Assembly: GCF_900102635.1 (NCBI RefSeq)
Contig: NZ_FMZQ01000002.1
Span: 370,632-434,631 of the forward strand
Reading direction: 5' to 3'
Origin: Ectopseudomonas chengduensis
GTDB taxonomy: Bacteria; Pseudomonadota; Gammaproteobacteria; Pseudomonadales; Pseudomonadaceae
Length of the DNA stretch: 64,000 nucleotides
Shown here: positions 8,523 through 17,816 of the stretch, one piece after another
Numbering within the stretch: position 1 is the first letter of the stretch
Layout: each line of letters begins with the position of its first letter
Program-made: the position numbers and the translations under genes
Notes under the pieces: model-generated
What the model was told of the DNA's origin: nothing
Databases searched by the model: none
Seen by the model: only the letters and a program-made list of their open reading frames with translations

Positions 8523-9992
8523 ATGCCCGCGATGAAGCTTGAATCCTGCACCTTTGCCTTGTTCGGCGCGCTGGGCGATCTGGCCTTGCGCAAGCTGTTT
8601 CCCGCGCTTTACCAGCTCGATCGTGCCGGTTTGCTGCACGATGCCACGCGCATCCTCGCTTTGGCCCGCGAAACGGGCGAGCCGAGTGACCACCTGCGCG
8701 CCATCGAACAGGCGTTGCGCCTGCACGTGCCAGCCAAGGAGCTGACGGAAACCGACCTGACGCGGTTCCTCGCGCGTCTGAGCTACCTGAGCATGGATTT
8801 TCTCAAGGCCGAGGACTACTCGGCGTTGCTCGAGCATGTCAGCGCGCAGGATCAGTTGATCGCCTACTTCGCCACGCCCGCCTCGGTGTATGGCGGCATC
8901 TGCGCCAACCTGGCCGCCGTCGGGCTGGCCGAGGGCACGCGGGTAGTGCTGGAAAAGCCGATCGGCCATGACCTGACGTCCTCGCGTGCGGTCAACGATG
9001 CCGTGGCTCAGGTGTTTCCGGAGAACCGCGTCTATCGCATCGACCATTACCTGGGCAAGGAGACGGTGCAGAACCTGATTGCCCTGCGTTTCGCCAACAG
9101 CCTGTTCGAAACCCAGTGGAACCAGAACCACATCTCCCACGTGGAAATCACCGTGGCCGAGAAGGTCGGTATCGAAGGGCGTTGGGGTTACTTCGATCAG
9201 GCCGGGCAACTGCGCGACATGATCCAGAACCACCTGCTGCAGTTGCTTTGCCTGATCGCCATGGACCCGCCCAGCGACCTGTCGGCCGACAGTATTCGTG
9301 ATGAGAAGGTCAAGGTGCTCAAGGCGCTGGAGCCGATCAGCGTCGAGCAACTCGGCCAGCGCGTGGTGCGCGGCCAGTACGTGGCCGGCAGCAGTGATGG
9401 GCGACCGGTGCCGGGCTACCTGGAGGAAGAGAACTCCAATACCCAGAGCGACACCGAAACCTTCGTCGCCCTGCGTGCCGACATTCGCAACTGGCGCTGG
9501 GCCGGCGTGCCGTTTTACCTGCGCACCGGCAAGCGCATGCCGCAGAAGCTGTCGCAGATCGTCATCCACTTCAAGGCGCCGCCGCACTACATCTTCGCCC
9601 CGGAGCAGCGTCAGCTGATCGGCAACAAGCTGATCATCCGCCTGCAGCCGGACGAGGGCATCGCCCTGCAGGTGCTGACCAAGGATCAGGGCCTGGACAA
9701 GGGCATGCAGCTGCGCAGCGGCCCGCTGCAGCTGAGTTTCTCCGATACCTACCGCAGTGCGCGCATCCCTGATGCCTATGAGCGTCTGCTGCTTGAAGTG
9801 ATGCGCGGCAACCAGAACCTGTTCGTGCGCAAGGACGAGATCGAGTACGCCTGGCAGTGGTGCGATCAGTTGATCGACGGCTGGCATCGTCTCGGCGAGG
9901 CGCCGAAGCCCTACACCGCCGGCAGCTGGGGGCCCATGGCGTCGGTCGCACTGATCACCCGAGATGGCAGGAGTTGGTATGGCGATCTCTGA
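8523..9992 (+). CDS. zwf: Glucose-6-phosphate 1-dehydrogenase
   Basis: Oxidises glucose 6-phosphate to 6-phosphogluconolactone with NAD(P)+, the entry to the Entner-Doudoroff and pentose phosphate routes. The 489-residue protein shows the N-terminal nucleotide-binding start [17 protein letters not shown] (about 13-29), EKPIGHDL, and the active-site signature RIDHYLGKE (about 174-182). Length and sequence agree with Pseudomonas Zwf as I remember it. The ATG at 8523 has a weak ribosome site; an in-frame ATG at 8532 is equally possible. First gene of zwf-pgl-eda; pgl starts inside its last codons. Controlled by HexR through the operator at 8442-8456. Confidence 0.97.
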   Translation: MPAMKLESCTFALFGALGDLALRKLFPALYQLDRAGLLHDATRILALARETGEPSDHLRAIEQALRLHVPAKELTETDLTRFLARLSYLSMDFLKAEDYSALLEHVSAQDQLIAYFATPASVYGGICANLAAVGLAEGTRVVLEKPIGHDLTSSRAVNDAVAQVFPENRVYRIDHYLGKETVQNLIALRFANSLFETQWNQNHISHVEITVAEKVGIEGRWGYFDQAGQLRDMIQNHLLQLLCLIAMDPPSDLSADSIRDEKVKVLKALEPISVEQLGQRVVRGQYVAGSSDGRPVPGYLEEENSNTQSDTETFVALRADIRNWRWAGVPFYLRTGKRMPQKLSQIVIHFKAPPHYIFAPEQRQLIGNKLIIRLQPDEGIALQVLTKDQGLDKGMQLRSGPLQLSFSDTYRSARIPDAYERLLLEVMRGNQNLFVRKDEIEYAWQWCDQLIDGWHRLGEAPKPYTAGSWGPMASVALITRDGRSWYGDL

Positions 9993-10692
9993 ACTGAAAC
10001 TGCCGCCAGGCGTGCAGGCTTGCCCGCACGATGGTGCCGAGCAACTGGCTCAGGCCTTGGCCGTGCGTGTGGCCGATGCGTTGCGCCAGGCCATCGCCAG
10101 TCGCGGCCAGGCCACCCTGGTGGTGTCCGGCGGTCGCAGCCCGGTGCCGTTCTTCGAGGCGCTGGCGCAGCAGGCGTTGCCCTGGGCGCAGGTGCTGGTC
10201 AGCCTGGCCGATGAACGCTGGGTGCCGGTCAATCACGCCGGCAGCAACGAGGCGCTGGTGCGCCGTCATCTGCTGCGTGGTGCGGCCGCCGAAGCCCGTT
10301 TTCTCAGCCTCTACCAGGTTGCCGGCAGCCTCGAGCAGGCGGCCGAGCTGGCCGATGCTGCGGTCGCCGAACTGGCGCCGATCGACGTGCTGGTGCTGGG
10401 CATGGGCGATGACGGTCATACCGCCTCGCTGTTCCCGCATAGCCCCAATCTGCACCAGGCGTTGCAGCCGGACTGCGCGCGCCGCGTGCTGCCGATGCTT
10501 GCCCCGAGCGAGCCGACGCAACGCCTGACCCTGACCCTGCCGATGCTGACCAGCGCACGCCTGCCGCTGCTGGCGATCCAGGGGCAGGCGAAATTGAACG
10601 TCCTGACTAAGGCGCTGATGCCCGGTGAGATCGCCCAACTGCCGATCCGCGCCTTCCTCAATTCCTCTCTTGAAATCCATTGGTGCCCCTGA
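9979..10692 (+). CDS. pgl: 6-phosphogluconolactonase
   Basis: Hydrolyses the lactone made by Zwf to 6-phosphogluconate. It is 237 residues with the DevB/Pgl signatures [34 protein letters not shown] and [15 protein letters not shown]. The start ATG 9979, preceded by GCAGGAG, overlaps the zwf stop by 14 bases, so translation is probably coupled. eda follows one base after its stop. Confidence 0.96.
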   Translation: MAISELKLPPGVQACPHDGAEQLAQALAVRVADALRQAIASRGQATLVVSGGRSPVPFFEALAQQALPWAQVLVSLADERWVPVNHAGSNEALVRRHLLRGAAAEARFLSLYQVAGSLEQAAELADAAVAELAPIDVLVLGMGDDGHTASLFPHSPNLHQALQPDCARRVLPMLAPSEPTQRLTLTLPMLTSARLPLLAIQGQAKLNVLTKALMPGEIAQLPIRAFLNSSLEIHWCP

Positions 10693-10693
10693 C

Positions 10694-11365
10694 ATGACTA
10701 GCCTCGACCAAGGCCAGCGCGCGCGCATGGCCGACAAAATCGCCGAGATCGACCGCATCTGCGCGCAGGCGCGGATCATGCCGGTGATCACCATCGCCCG
10801 TGAGGCGGATATCCTGCCGCTGGCCGATGCCCTGGCCGCTGGCGGTCTGCGTGTGCTGGAAGTGACGTTGCGCTCGGAGCATGGCCTGGAGGCGATTCGT
10901 CGCCTGCGCGCCGAGCGTCCCGAGCTTTGCGTGGGTGCCGGTACCGTATTGGATGAAGACATGCTCGCGGCGGCGACCGCGGCCGGTGCACAGTTCATCG
11001 TCACGCCGGGCAGCACACGCGAGCTGTTGCTGGCCGCGCTGGACAACCCGTTGCCACTGCTGCCAGGCGTGAGCAGCGCGTCGGAGCTGATGGTCGGTTA
11101 CGCCCTGGGGTATCGCCGCTTCAAGCTGTTCCCGGCGGAGATCTGCGGTGGCGTCGCGGCGCTCAAGGCGCTGGCCGGGCCTTTCGGCGGGGTGCGCTTC
11201 TGCCCCACCGGTGGCATCACCCCGGACAATCTGCAGCGCTACATGGCGCAGCCCAACGTCATGTGCGTAGGCGGCACCTGGATGTTCCAGCGCGAGTGGG
11301 TGGAAAACAGCGATTGGGCGCGCATCCAGCAATGCAGCGTCGAGGCGCTGCAACTGCTTGGCTGA
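10694..11365 (+). CDS. eda: KDPG/KHG aldolase
   Basis: Splits 2-keto-3-deoxy-6-phosphogluconate into pyruvate and glyceraldehyde 3-phosphate, closing the Entner-Doudoroff pathway. 223 residues, class I aldolase TIM barrel. Markers are the catalytic Glu in LRVLEVTLRSEHG, VGAGTVLDED, TPGSTRELL, and the Schiff-base Lys in RRFKLFPAE, then FCPTGGITPDN. The start at 10694 follows the pgl stop by one base, after a short untypical upstream extension. Edd (6-phosphogluconate dehydratase) is not in this window; in Pseudomonas it lies in a separate hex cluster. Confidence 0.96.
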   Translation: MTSLDQGQRARMADKIAEIDRICAQARIMPVITIAREADILPLADALAAGGLRVLEVTLRSEHGLEAIRRLRAERPELCVGAGTVLDEDMLAAATAAGAQFIVTPGSTRELLLAALDNPLPLLPGVSSASELMVGYALGYRRFKLFPAEICGGVAALKALAGPFGGVRFCPTGGITPDNLQRYMAQPNVMCVGGTWMFQREWVENSDWARIQQCSVEALQLLG

Positions 11366-11530
11366 TGCGAACGTGGCGCTGCTAATGGTGGCGGCGCCGC
11401 TGCAGAATGTCGCACCCGCTTAAAATCTGTGCCGTAGTGGTCGCTTGGTACGTCAGCTGATCCCTTGTGCTGGCTTCAACAAAAACAATTCTCCAGCGAA
11501 ACCTGAAACATCCGCAGTTGGAGAATTGTC

Positions 11531-13453
11531 ATGAACACCTGGTTCGCTAATCTCAGCGTTACCCGCAAACTCGCGCTTGGCTTCGGCCTGGTGCTGGTGC
11601 TTACCCTGGCTCTGGCCTGGACCGCCTGGAGCGGCCTGGGCAGCGTGATCCAGCGCAGCACCTGGATGAGCGAGATCACCCAGCTCAATGCAACGCTGAC
11701 CAACCTGCGTATCGCCCGCCTGCAGTTCATGCTGGCAAAGGGCGACGCCGCCAGCACCGAGCGTCTGCTGACCAACCTGAACCTCTATCTCGAGCAGCAG
11801 AAGCTGCTGCTGGGGACCTTCACCAATCCGGTGAACGTCAAGCTGCTGCAGGAGCAGGACCGCTACAACCAGGATTACCAGCGTTCACTGGCGGGTATGC
11901 GTGCAGCCTACACGGCCGCCGAGCAGGCACGTGGCCAGGTCAGTAGCGAAGACCAGCAGCTGAGCGAACTGCTGGGCGCGATGCGACGCAGCGTGGAGCT
12001 GCTGCCGGAATACGACGGTCGTCGCTTCGAGCAGCTGCAGGCCCTGACGCTCACTCATGGTGAGCTGCTGCGTCTGCGTTATCTGCTTGAGCGCTATGAA
12101 AGCGCACCTGATGCCCAGACCGAGCAGGCCCTTGCCGAGCGCATCGGCACTGCGCGCAGCAGCCTCGCTGCGCTGGAGCAGGTTTTCGGTAGCGCCCAGC
12201 AGGATGCTGTGCGGCGGATCTCCACCGCGCTCGGCCAGTTCGAGCAGACGGTGCAGGCGTTCAAGGCCGCCACTGCCGATATCGCCCGTACCCGTCAGGA
12301 AATGACCGATCAGCAGGGCGAAATCGTCCGTATCAGCGAGACGCTGTACAAGTTCCAGATGGAGCGCATGGCCATCGAAAGTGCCCAGGCGCGTAGTCTG
12401 CAGATCGGCGCCACGCTGCTGGCCCTGCTGTTCGGCGTTCTGGCTGCCTGGATCATCACCCGTCAGATCACCCGCCCATTGCAGGACACCCTGGGTGCGG
12501 TAAAGCGCATTGCCGATGGCGACCTGACTGCCAGCGTGCGGGTCGATCGCCGCGACGAGATGGGCCAGCTGCAGCAGGGCATCCAGCACATGGCCACGAC
12601 CCTGCGCGAGCTGATCGGCGGCATCCGCGACAGCGTCACCCAGATCGCCAGCGCCGCCGAGGAGCTGTCGGCAGTCACCGAGCAGACCAGCGCTGGCGCC
12701 AACAGCCAGAAGAGCGAGACCGACCAGGTGGCCACCGCCATGCATGAGATGTCCGCCACCGTGCAGGAAGTGGCGCGCAACGCCGAGCAGGCCTCGCAGG
12801 CGGCCAACGACGCGGACGGCCAGGCGCGCCTGGGCGACCAGGTGGTGGCCGAGGTGATTTCGCAGATCGAGCGTCTGGCTGCCGAAGTGGGGCGCTCTTC
12901 CGAGGCGATGACTGGTCTGCAGCAGGAAAGCGACAAGATCGGCAGCGTGATGGACGTGATCAAGTCGGTAGCCGAGCAGACCAACCTGCTGGCGCTCAAC
13001 GCCGCCATCGAGGCTGCGCGTGCCGGTGAAGCGGGGCGCGGTTTTGCCGTGGTCGCCGACGAGGTGCGCGGCCTGGCGCAGCGCACGCAGAAATCCACCG
13101 AGGAGATCGAGGCGCTGATCGCCGGCTTGCAGAGCGGTACCCAGCAGGTCGCCGCGGTGATGCGCAACAGCCGTAACCTCACCGACAGCAGCGTCGAGCT
13201 GACGCGCAAGGCCGGCGACTCGCTGGGCAGCATCACCCTCGCGGTGTCCAACATCCAGTCGATGAACCAGCAGATCGCCGCCGCCGCGGAAGAGCAGAGC
13301 GCCGTGGCCGAGGAGATCAGCCGCAGCATCCTCAGCGTGCGCGATGTATCCGAGCAGACCGCCACTGCCAGCGACGAAACGGCCAAATCCTCGGCCGAGC
13401 TGGCGCGCCTGGGCGGCCAGCTGCAGTCCATGGTCAGCCGCTTCCGGGTTTGA
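11531..13453 (+). CDS. Methyl-accepting chemotaxis protein, McpS-type (HBM sensor)
   Basis: A 640-residue chemoreceptor. The first membrane helix is about 12-32; the periplasmic all-helical sensor (about 35-285) has the size and opening [21 protein letters not shown] that I recall for the helical bimodular domain of P. putida McpS. The second helix is about 288-310, HAMP runs to about 365, and the cytoplasmic signalling domain has the invariant hairpin tip [32 protein letters not shown] split here for reference near residues 480-510. McpS binds TCA-cycle acids such as malate and succinate; this protein may sense similar ligands. No C-terminal CheR-docking pentapeptide is present. Start ATG 11531 follows GGAG at proper spacing. 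Confidence 0.88.
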   Translation: MNTWFANLSVTRKLALGFGLVLVLTLALAWTAWSGLGSVIQRSTWMSEITQLNATLTNLRIARLQFMLAKGDAASTERLLTNLNLYLEQQKLLLGTFTNPVNVKLLQEQDRYNQDYQRSLAGMRAAYTAAEQARGQVSSEDQQLSELLGAMRRSVELLPEYDGRRFEQLQALTLTHGELLRLRYLLERYESAPDAQTEQALAERIGTARSSLAALEQVFGSAQQDAVRRISTALGQFEQTVQAFKAATADIARTRQEMTDQQGEIVRISETLYKFQMERMAIESAQARSLQIGATLLALLFGVLAAWIITRQITRPLQDTLGAVKRIADGDLTASVRVDRRDEMGQLQQGIQHMATTLRELIGGIRDSVTQIASAAEELSAVTEQTSAGANSQKSETDQVATAMHEMSATVQEVARNAEQASQAANDADGQARLGDQVVAEVISQIERLAAEVGRSSEAMTGLQQESDKIGSVMDVIKSVAEQTNLLALNAAIEAARAGEAGRGFAVVADEVRGLAQRTQKSTEEIEALIAGLQSGTQQVAAVMRNSRNLTDSSVELTRKAGDSLGSITLAVSNIQSMNQQIAAAAEEQSAVAEEISRSILSVRDVSEQTATASDETAKSSAELARLGGQLQSMVSRFRV

Positions 13454-13467
13454 TTTGAGTTGGAGCC

Positions 13468-13530
13468 GGTGCGCGCGGCGCACCCTACGAGAATTACGCT
13501 GTTCAAACCGTAGGGTGCGCCGCGCGCACC
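13468..13530. repeat. REP pair upstream of the RAYT
   Basis: GGTGCGCGCGGCGCACCCTAC and the inverted GTAGGGTGCGCCGCGCGC... unit, a nearly perfect long palindrome, sit 44 bases before the RAYT start. This is the usual place for the cognate REPs of a RAYT gene. Confidence 0.9.
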
Positions 13531-13574
13531 GCCGACTATCCTGAATCTGCTGGCAAGAATTCAGGAGACAAGGA

Positions 13575-14108
13575 ATGTCCAACTACCGCCGCGCTCGCGA
13601 TGCGGGCGCCTGCTATTTCTTCACGCTGGTCAGCCACCAGCGTCGCCCGGTGCTGACCGAAGCGCCATTGCGCGCAGCCTTGCGCCGTGCCATCGAACGA
13701 GTCCGTTTACACCGTCCCTTCATCATCGAAGGTTGGATACTGCTGCCCGATCATCTGCATTGTGTCTGGCGTCTGCCTGAAGGGGATGCAGATTTTGGCT
13801 CACGCTGGTCGATGATCAAGCGCCTGACTTCTCAGGCCTTGCCGGGGTTCGGTTCGATCAGTTTGAGTCGCAGTTTGCGTCGTGAGTCAGGGCTGTGGCA
13901 GCGGCGCTTCTGGGAGCACCGTATTCGTGATGAAGGCGATTACCAGCGGCATATGGATTACCTGCATTTCAATCCAGTGAAGCATGGCTTGGTCGAACGC
14001 GTGGCAGATTGGCCGTGGTCGAGCTTTCATCGTTTGGTGAAGGAGGGTGTGTATCCAGCGGATTGGGGTAGCGATGCCAAAACGGGTGACGGTGAGTACG
14101 GTGAATGA
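13575..14108 (+). CDS. REP-associated tyrosine transposase (RAYT)
   Basis: A 177-residue Y1 transposase of the TnpA_REP/IS200-like type. The HUH metal motif is seen in ILLPDHLHCVWRLP (His-Leu-His), and RDEGDYQRHMDYLHFNPVKHGL carries the candidate catalytic tyrosine and the C-terminal consensus of the family. RAYTs are single-copy, chromosomal, vertically inherited enzymes that nick and mobilise the REP hairpins around them. This gene is bracketed by such REPs (13468-13530 and 14112-14172), and the same sequence is scattered through the window. Start ATG 13575 has AGGAGACAAGGA upstream. No IS ends are present, so this is not a classical IS. Confidence 0.9.
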   Translation: MSNYRRARDAGACYFFTLVSHQRRPVLTEAPLRAALRRAIERVRLHRPFIIEGWILLPDHLHCVWRLPEGDADFGSRWSMIKRLTSQALPGFGSISLSRSLRRESGLWQRRFWEHRIRDEGDYQRHMDYLHFNPVKHGLVERVADWPWSSFHRLVKEGVYPADWGSDAKTGDGEYGE

Positions 14109-14111
14109 CGC

Positions 14112-14172
14112 GGTGCGCACGGCCTAGGCGGCCCCGCGACACCCTACGGCTTAAGCGGCGTCCGCGCGCACC
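14112..14172. repeat. Degenerate REP downstream of the RAYT
   Basis: GGTGCGCACGG...CACCCTACGG...CCGCGCGCACCG follows the RAYT stop by three bases. It is the same REP family with about ten extra bases in each half, so it may be a partly decayed pair. Confidence 0.7.
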
Positions 14173-14303
14173 GACTTTTTTCAATGTGCCTGTCTATTCT
14201 TCCATCGCCCATTCGACTACTGCATAGAACCCCGCCCTGGGTTCACTGTCAGCCGTAGGGAGACACCCTGCGCGCGACTTCGACTCGAACAAGGAGAAAG
14301 GCG

Positions 14304-14738
14304 ATGCGTTTCATGGTGATTGTCAAAGCGACGGCCGATTCCGAAGCCGGTGTGATGCCCAGCGAAGAGCTGCTGACGGCCATGGGCCGTTACAACGAAG
14401 AGCTGGCGGCCGCTGGCGTGATTCAGGCTGCCGAAGGTCTGCACCCCAGCTCCAGGGGCGCGCGGGTGCGGTTTTCCGGGGCGCAGCGCTCGGTGATCGA
14501 CGGCCCATTCATGGAGACCAAGGAGCTGGTGGCCGGCTTCTGGATCTTTCAGTGCGAGTCGCTGCAGGCCTGCATCGACTGGGTCAAGCGTTGCCCCAAC
14601 CCCATGCCTGGCGAATCCGATATCGAGATTCGGCAGATCTTCGAGGCCGAGGACTTCGGCGCCGAGTTCACCCCCGAGCTGCGTGAGCAGGAAGACCGTA
14701 TTCGCGCGCGCATGAGCAGTGAAAATCAAGGAGAGTAA
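14304..14738 (+). CDS. YciI-family (DGPF domain) protein
   Basis: A 144-residue alpha/beta ferredoxin-like protein of the YCII-related family. It has the family opening MRFMVIVKATADSE, a GL(H/P)PS segment and the defining DGPFMETKELVAGFWI block (about 62-77). The YciI fold has a His/Asp pair in some members and is found fused or next to ECF sigma factors, but enzymatic roles are mostly unproven. The start at 14304 has AAGGAGAAAGG. The VOC gene begins two bases after its stop, so they form a small operon. Confidence 0.8.
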   Translation: MRFMVIVKATADSEAGVMPSEELLTAMGRYNEELAAAGVIQAAEGLHPSSRGARVRFSGAQRSVIDGPFMETKELVAGFWIFQCESLQACIDWVKRCPNPMPGESDIEIRQIFEAEDFGAEFTPELREQEDRIRARMSSENQGE

Positions 14739-14740
14739 CG

Positions 14741-15160
14741 ATGAAGATGCATGCCTATCTGATGTTCGATGGCCAGTGCGAGGCCGCCTTCAACCGCTAC
14801 GCCGAGGTCTTCGGCGGTAAGCTGGAGATGATGCGCTACGCCGACAGCCCCGAGGATATGGAGGTTCCGGCCGAGTACCAGCAGCGTGTCATGCACGTCT
14901 GCCTGACCGTCGGCGATCAGTTGCTGATGGCATCCGACAATCTGCCGCAGTACCCCTATGAGGGGATCAAGGGGTGTTCCGTTTCCCTGCAGGTGGACAA
15001 CGTGCCGGAGGCCGAGCGCCTGTACGAGGCATTGTCGGCCGGCGGTTCGGTGCAGATGGAGCTGCAGGCGACCTTCTGGGCAACCCGCTTCGCCATGCTT
15101 ACCGACCGTTTCGGCGTGTCCTGGATGATCAACTGCATGGTCGATAGCCAGCAGGGTTGA
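14741..15160 (+). CDS. VOC-family (PhnB/glyoxalase-like) protein
   Basis: A 139-residue vicinal-oxygen-chelate protein of the PhnB/3-dmu-9_3-mt group: MKMHAYLMFDGQCEAAFNRYAEVFGG at the start, HVCLTVGDQLLMASDN in the middle and FWATRFAMLTDRFGVSWMINC at the end. Such proteins are usually dimers with a metal or small ligand in a beta barrel; none of the sequence identifies the substrate. It is translated from AAGGAGAGTAACG at the end of the YciI gene. The YciI-VOC pairing is common and suggests a shared stress or xenobiotic role, which is inference. Confidence 0.8.
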   Translation: MKMHAYLMFDGQCEAAFNRYAEVFGGKLEMMRYADSPEDMEVPAEYQQRVMHVCLTVGDQLLMASDNLPQYPYEGIKGCSVSLQVDNVPEAERLYEALSAGGSVQMELQATFWATRFAMLTDRFGVSWMINCMVDSQQG

Positions 15161-15179
15161 CGGCGAGTTTCTCGGCAAA

Positions 15180-15295
15180 CGTAGCCCGGATGAAATCCGG
15201 GGAGACGAGACTGCGCCTTCGCGACTGAAACGGAGTGCCGCCCAGCCGCTCCTACGGCCTGATTGGTCCGTAGGAGCGGCTTCAGCCGCGAAGAG
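15180..15295. repeat. Palindromic repeats between convergent genes
   Basis: GTAGCCCGGATGAAATCCGGGG (near 15180-15202) is followed by an inverted pair, AGCCGCTCCTACGG (15244-15257) and CCGTAGGAGCGGCT (15268-15281), then TTCAGCCGCGAA. They lie between the VOC gene and the end of ggpPS and may act as a bidirectional 3' hairpin. Confidence 0.65.
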
Positions 15296-15299
15296 CTTT

Positions 15300-17558
15300 C
15301 TAGCTCACCAGCGTCAGCGGCTCGGGCTCTTCCTGTACTTGCACGCCCGCGAGGAACTCCTCGCCCCAGCGGCGAATGTCGTTGTAGCAGACGATATCGA
15401 ACAGCTCGCGCAGGCGCGCCTGGGCCTCGCTCTTGGGCAGGTTCAGCGCCAGGTAGCAGGTCTGCGCCAGATCGGCCGGATCATGCGGGTTGGTCAGCAG
15501 CGCGCCCTTGAGCTCGGCCGCCGCGCCGGCGAACTCCGACAGCACCAGCACGCCACGTCCGCCGAGCAGGCCTTGCGCGGCGACGAACTCCTTGGCTACC
15601 AGGTTGAGGCCATCGCGCAATGGGGTGATCCACATGACATCGGCCATGGCGTACCAGGCGCTGACTTCCTCGAAGGGCAGGCTGCGGAAGAAGAACTGCA
15701 GCGGCGTCCAGCCGATGCGGGCGAAACGGCCGTTGATGCGGCCGACTGCCTGTTCGATCTGCGTTTGCAGTTCGTCGTACACCCTCATCTCGCGTGCCGC
15801 CGGTACGCACACGGTGACCAGGGTGACCTTGCCGATCAGCTCGGGGTTATCGGCCAGCAGGCGCTCGTAGGCGTTGAGCTTTTCCAGAATGCCCTTGGTG
15901 TAATCGAGGCGCTCGACCGAGAGGATCAGCTTCACGCCTTTCATTTCCTCGCGCAGCTGGCCCATCAGCTCCTTGATCTTTGGTGCTTCCAGCGCATTGC
16001 GTACGCGGTCGATGTCCAGCCCGACCGGGTGCGCGCCGAGCTTGACCTGGCGCGTGCCGGTGTCCAGCGCGGTGGTCATGCGCTCCAGGCCCACGGCGCA
16101 GCCATAGGTGATGAAGCGCGGCGCGCAGCTCTGCCGCTCCAGGGTCTTGAGCGGGAATACACCACGGGCGACGTCGACGAAGTTCTCCACCTGACGCGGA
16201 ATATGAAAGCCGATGTAGTCGCACTGCAGCAGGCTGCCGACGATCTGCCGGCGCCAGGGCAGCACGTTGAACACGTCGGCCGAGGGGAAGTAGGTGTGGT
16301 GGAAGAAGGCGATGCGCAGGTCCGGGCGCAGCTCGCGCAGGTAGGCTGGCACCATCCACAGGTTGTAGTCATGCAGCCAGACGATGGCGCCTTCGGCGGC
16401 CTCCAGCGCGGTGCGTTCGGCGAAGGCGCGGTTGACCTTGAGGAACACCTGCCAGTCGTCCTCGTTGAATATCGCGCGTTCCCAGAACGTATGCAGGGTC
16501 GGCCAGAAGGCTTCCTTGGAGAAGCGCTTGTAGAAGATGTCGACTTCTTCCTTGCTCAGCTTGACCCGCGCGGCGGTGAGCTTGGGATAACGCTCGGCGT
16601 CCACCGTGGTGTGGCTGTCGAACGGCTCATCGCCGTCCTCGTGTACGGCCCAGGCCACCCAGGAGCCGGGACGGCCGTCGCCGAAGAAGCTGAGCAGGGT
16701 GGGAATGATGCCGTTGGGCGAGGTCGGGCGGCGACGCTGCAGCTTGCCGGCGGCATTGCGGTATTCCTCATAGGGCAGGCGGTGATAGACCATCACCAGT
16801 TCGGCCTTGCCTGGTTGCGCGGCCTGGCGACGTTCGGCTGCGATGCCGTGCTCGCCGAGAAAGCCGAAATGAGCGAAGGCTTCGAGAATGCCGCCGCAGC
16901 CAGGGCGGCTGGCATGCAGGGTGCGCGAGTGGTTGGCGGTGGCTTCCAGCAGTGCGGTTTCCGACTGACCGACGCATACACCGTGGAAACTGGCGCTGAG
17001 CATGGACAGGTCATTGAGCGTATCGCCGGCTGCCAGTACCTGGTCATGGCTCAGCTCCAGCCAGTCGGCCAGGGCCTGCAGGCTGCTGCCCTTGTTCACG
17101 CCCTTGGGCAGGAAGTCCAGGTACAGCTCTGCGGAGTACAGCAGGTCGCAACCCAGCTCATCGGCGATCTCGCGCAGCGCCGGGTTGACCGCCTGTTCAG
17201 GCGTGCAGAAGTAGGAGCAGCGGCGCGCCTGCGGCACGTCCTGACGCTCCAGACCGAACGGCTCGATGACGCTGGCTACCTGGGTTTCGCCGGGCCAGCG
17301 GGCATCGACCACGCTTTGCAGCTGTTGGATCGGTTGCAGGCTGTCGCCATGCACCAGCGTCGCGCCGACGTCGGCGATGATGTAGTCCGGCTGCGGCAGC
17401 GTCGGGTCGGCCAGCAGCGGCAATACCGCCTCCAGGCTGCGCCCGGTGACGTAGGCGAGCTTGATCTCGGGGTGGGCGGCGATGGTCTGATAAAGGCTCA
17501 GGCGATCTTCGGGGTCGCCAGCGAGAAAGGTTCCATCCAGATCGGTAGCTAATAGCAT
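15300..17558 (-). CDS. ggpPS: Bifunctional glucosylglycerol-phosphate phosphatase/synthase (GgpPS)
   Basis: A 752-residue fusion expected to make the compatible solute glucosylglycerol from ADP-glucose and glycerol 3-phosphate. Residues 1-250 are a HAD phosphatase of the sucrose-phosphatase type: nucleophile motif DLDGTFL (Asp 6 and Asp 8), TGRS, KGSSL, and AGDTLNDLSML. Residues about 260-745 are a GT20 glycosyltransferase with WLHDYNLWMVPAYLRE, SVERLDYTKGI (phosphate-binding Arg/Lys) and ITPLRDGLNLVAKEFVA. Trehalose-phosphate synthases share GT20, but the N-terminal HAD order matches the GgpPS described in halotolerant Pseudomonas. Start ATG 17558 is preceded by TGGAGAAAC; a GTG at 17582 lacks a site. 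Likely salt-induced. Confidence 0.85.
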   Translation of the reverse strand: MLLATDLDGTFLAGDPEDRLSLYQTIAAHPEIKLAYVTGRSLEAVLPLLADPTLPQPDYIIADVGATLVHGDSLQPIQQLQSVVDARWPGETQVASVIEPFGLERQDVPQARRCSYFCTPEQAVNPALREIADELGCDLLYSAELYLDFLPKGVNKGSSLQALADWLELSHDQVLAAGDTLNDLSMLSASFHGVCVGQSETALLEATANHSRTLHASRPGCGGILEAFAHFGFLGEHGIAAERRQAAQPGKAELVMVYHRLPYEEYRNAAGKLQRRRPTSPNGIIPTLLSFFGDGRPGSWVAWAVHEDGDEPFDSHTTVDAERYPKLTAARVKLSKEEVDIFYKRFSKEAFWPTLHTFWERAIFNEDDWQVFLKVNRAFAERTALEAAEGAIVWLHDYNLWMVPAYLRELRPDLRIAFFHHTYFPSADVFNVLPWRRQIVGSLLQCDYIGFHIPRQVENFVDVARGVFPLKTLERQSCAPRFITYGCAVGLERMTTALDTGTRQVKLGAHPVGLDIDRVRNALEAPKIKELMGQLREEMKGVKLILSVERLDYTKGILEKLNAYERLLADNPELIGKVTLVTVCVPAAREMRVYDELQTQIEQAVGRINGRFARIGWTPLQFFFRSLPFEEVSAWYAMADVMWITPLRDGLNLVAKEFVAAQGLLGGRGVLVLSEFAGAAAELKGALLTNPHDPADLAQTCYLALNLPKSEAQARLRELFDIVCYNDIRRWGEEFLAGVQVQEEPEPLTLVS

Positions 17559-17671
17559 CGTTGTTTCTCCAGAAGTGGCCACTGCGGCTCGGCGCGAATG
17601 CGCGCGGCCGAGGGGCCGGGTTTCTGGCTGCTTGGGGTAGGCTCAAGGCCTTGCCGAAACAGCCTTTAAGA

Positions 17672-17808
17672 AACCGTCCAAAGACTGCTGCGCGTCGGCC
17701 ATGCTGCGTTGAAGTCGAGCTCAGAATGCTCATTTACAGCACGTAAACTCCGCTTCTTCGCTCGACTTCGCCTTGCCTGGCTCTAGCTCGCGAGTCTTTG
17801 AACAGGTT
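17672..17808. mobile_element. MITE-like repeat, copy A
   Basis: About 137 bases bounded by imperfect inverted ends, AACCGTCCAAAGACT and AGTCTTTGAACAGGTT. The interior has CTGCGTTGAAGTCGAG, then AATGCTCATTTACAGCACG, then CGACTTCGCCTTG. The AATGCTCATxTACA core and the outer inverted ends recur at 23571-23723, 49121-49360 and 50664-50828. No coding capacity. Confidence 0.7.
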
Positions 17809-17816
17809 CTATGACT

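Noticed and set aside
13575..14108. Classical IS200/IS605 element
   Set aside because: No IS ends or tnpB partner; flanked by REPs, as RAYT genes are.
15339..17552. Open frame of over 700 codons antisense to ggpPS
   Set aside because: No recognisable motifs and biased composition; the minus-strand reading has both HAD and GT20 signatures.
15300..17558. Trehalose-6-phosphate synthase (OtsA)
   Set aside because: The N-terminal sucrose-phosphatase-like HAD domain and domain order fit GgpPS better; still needs an assay.
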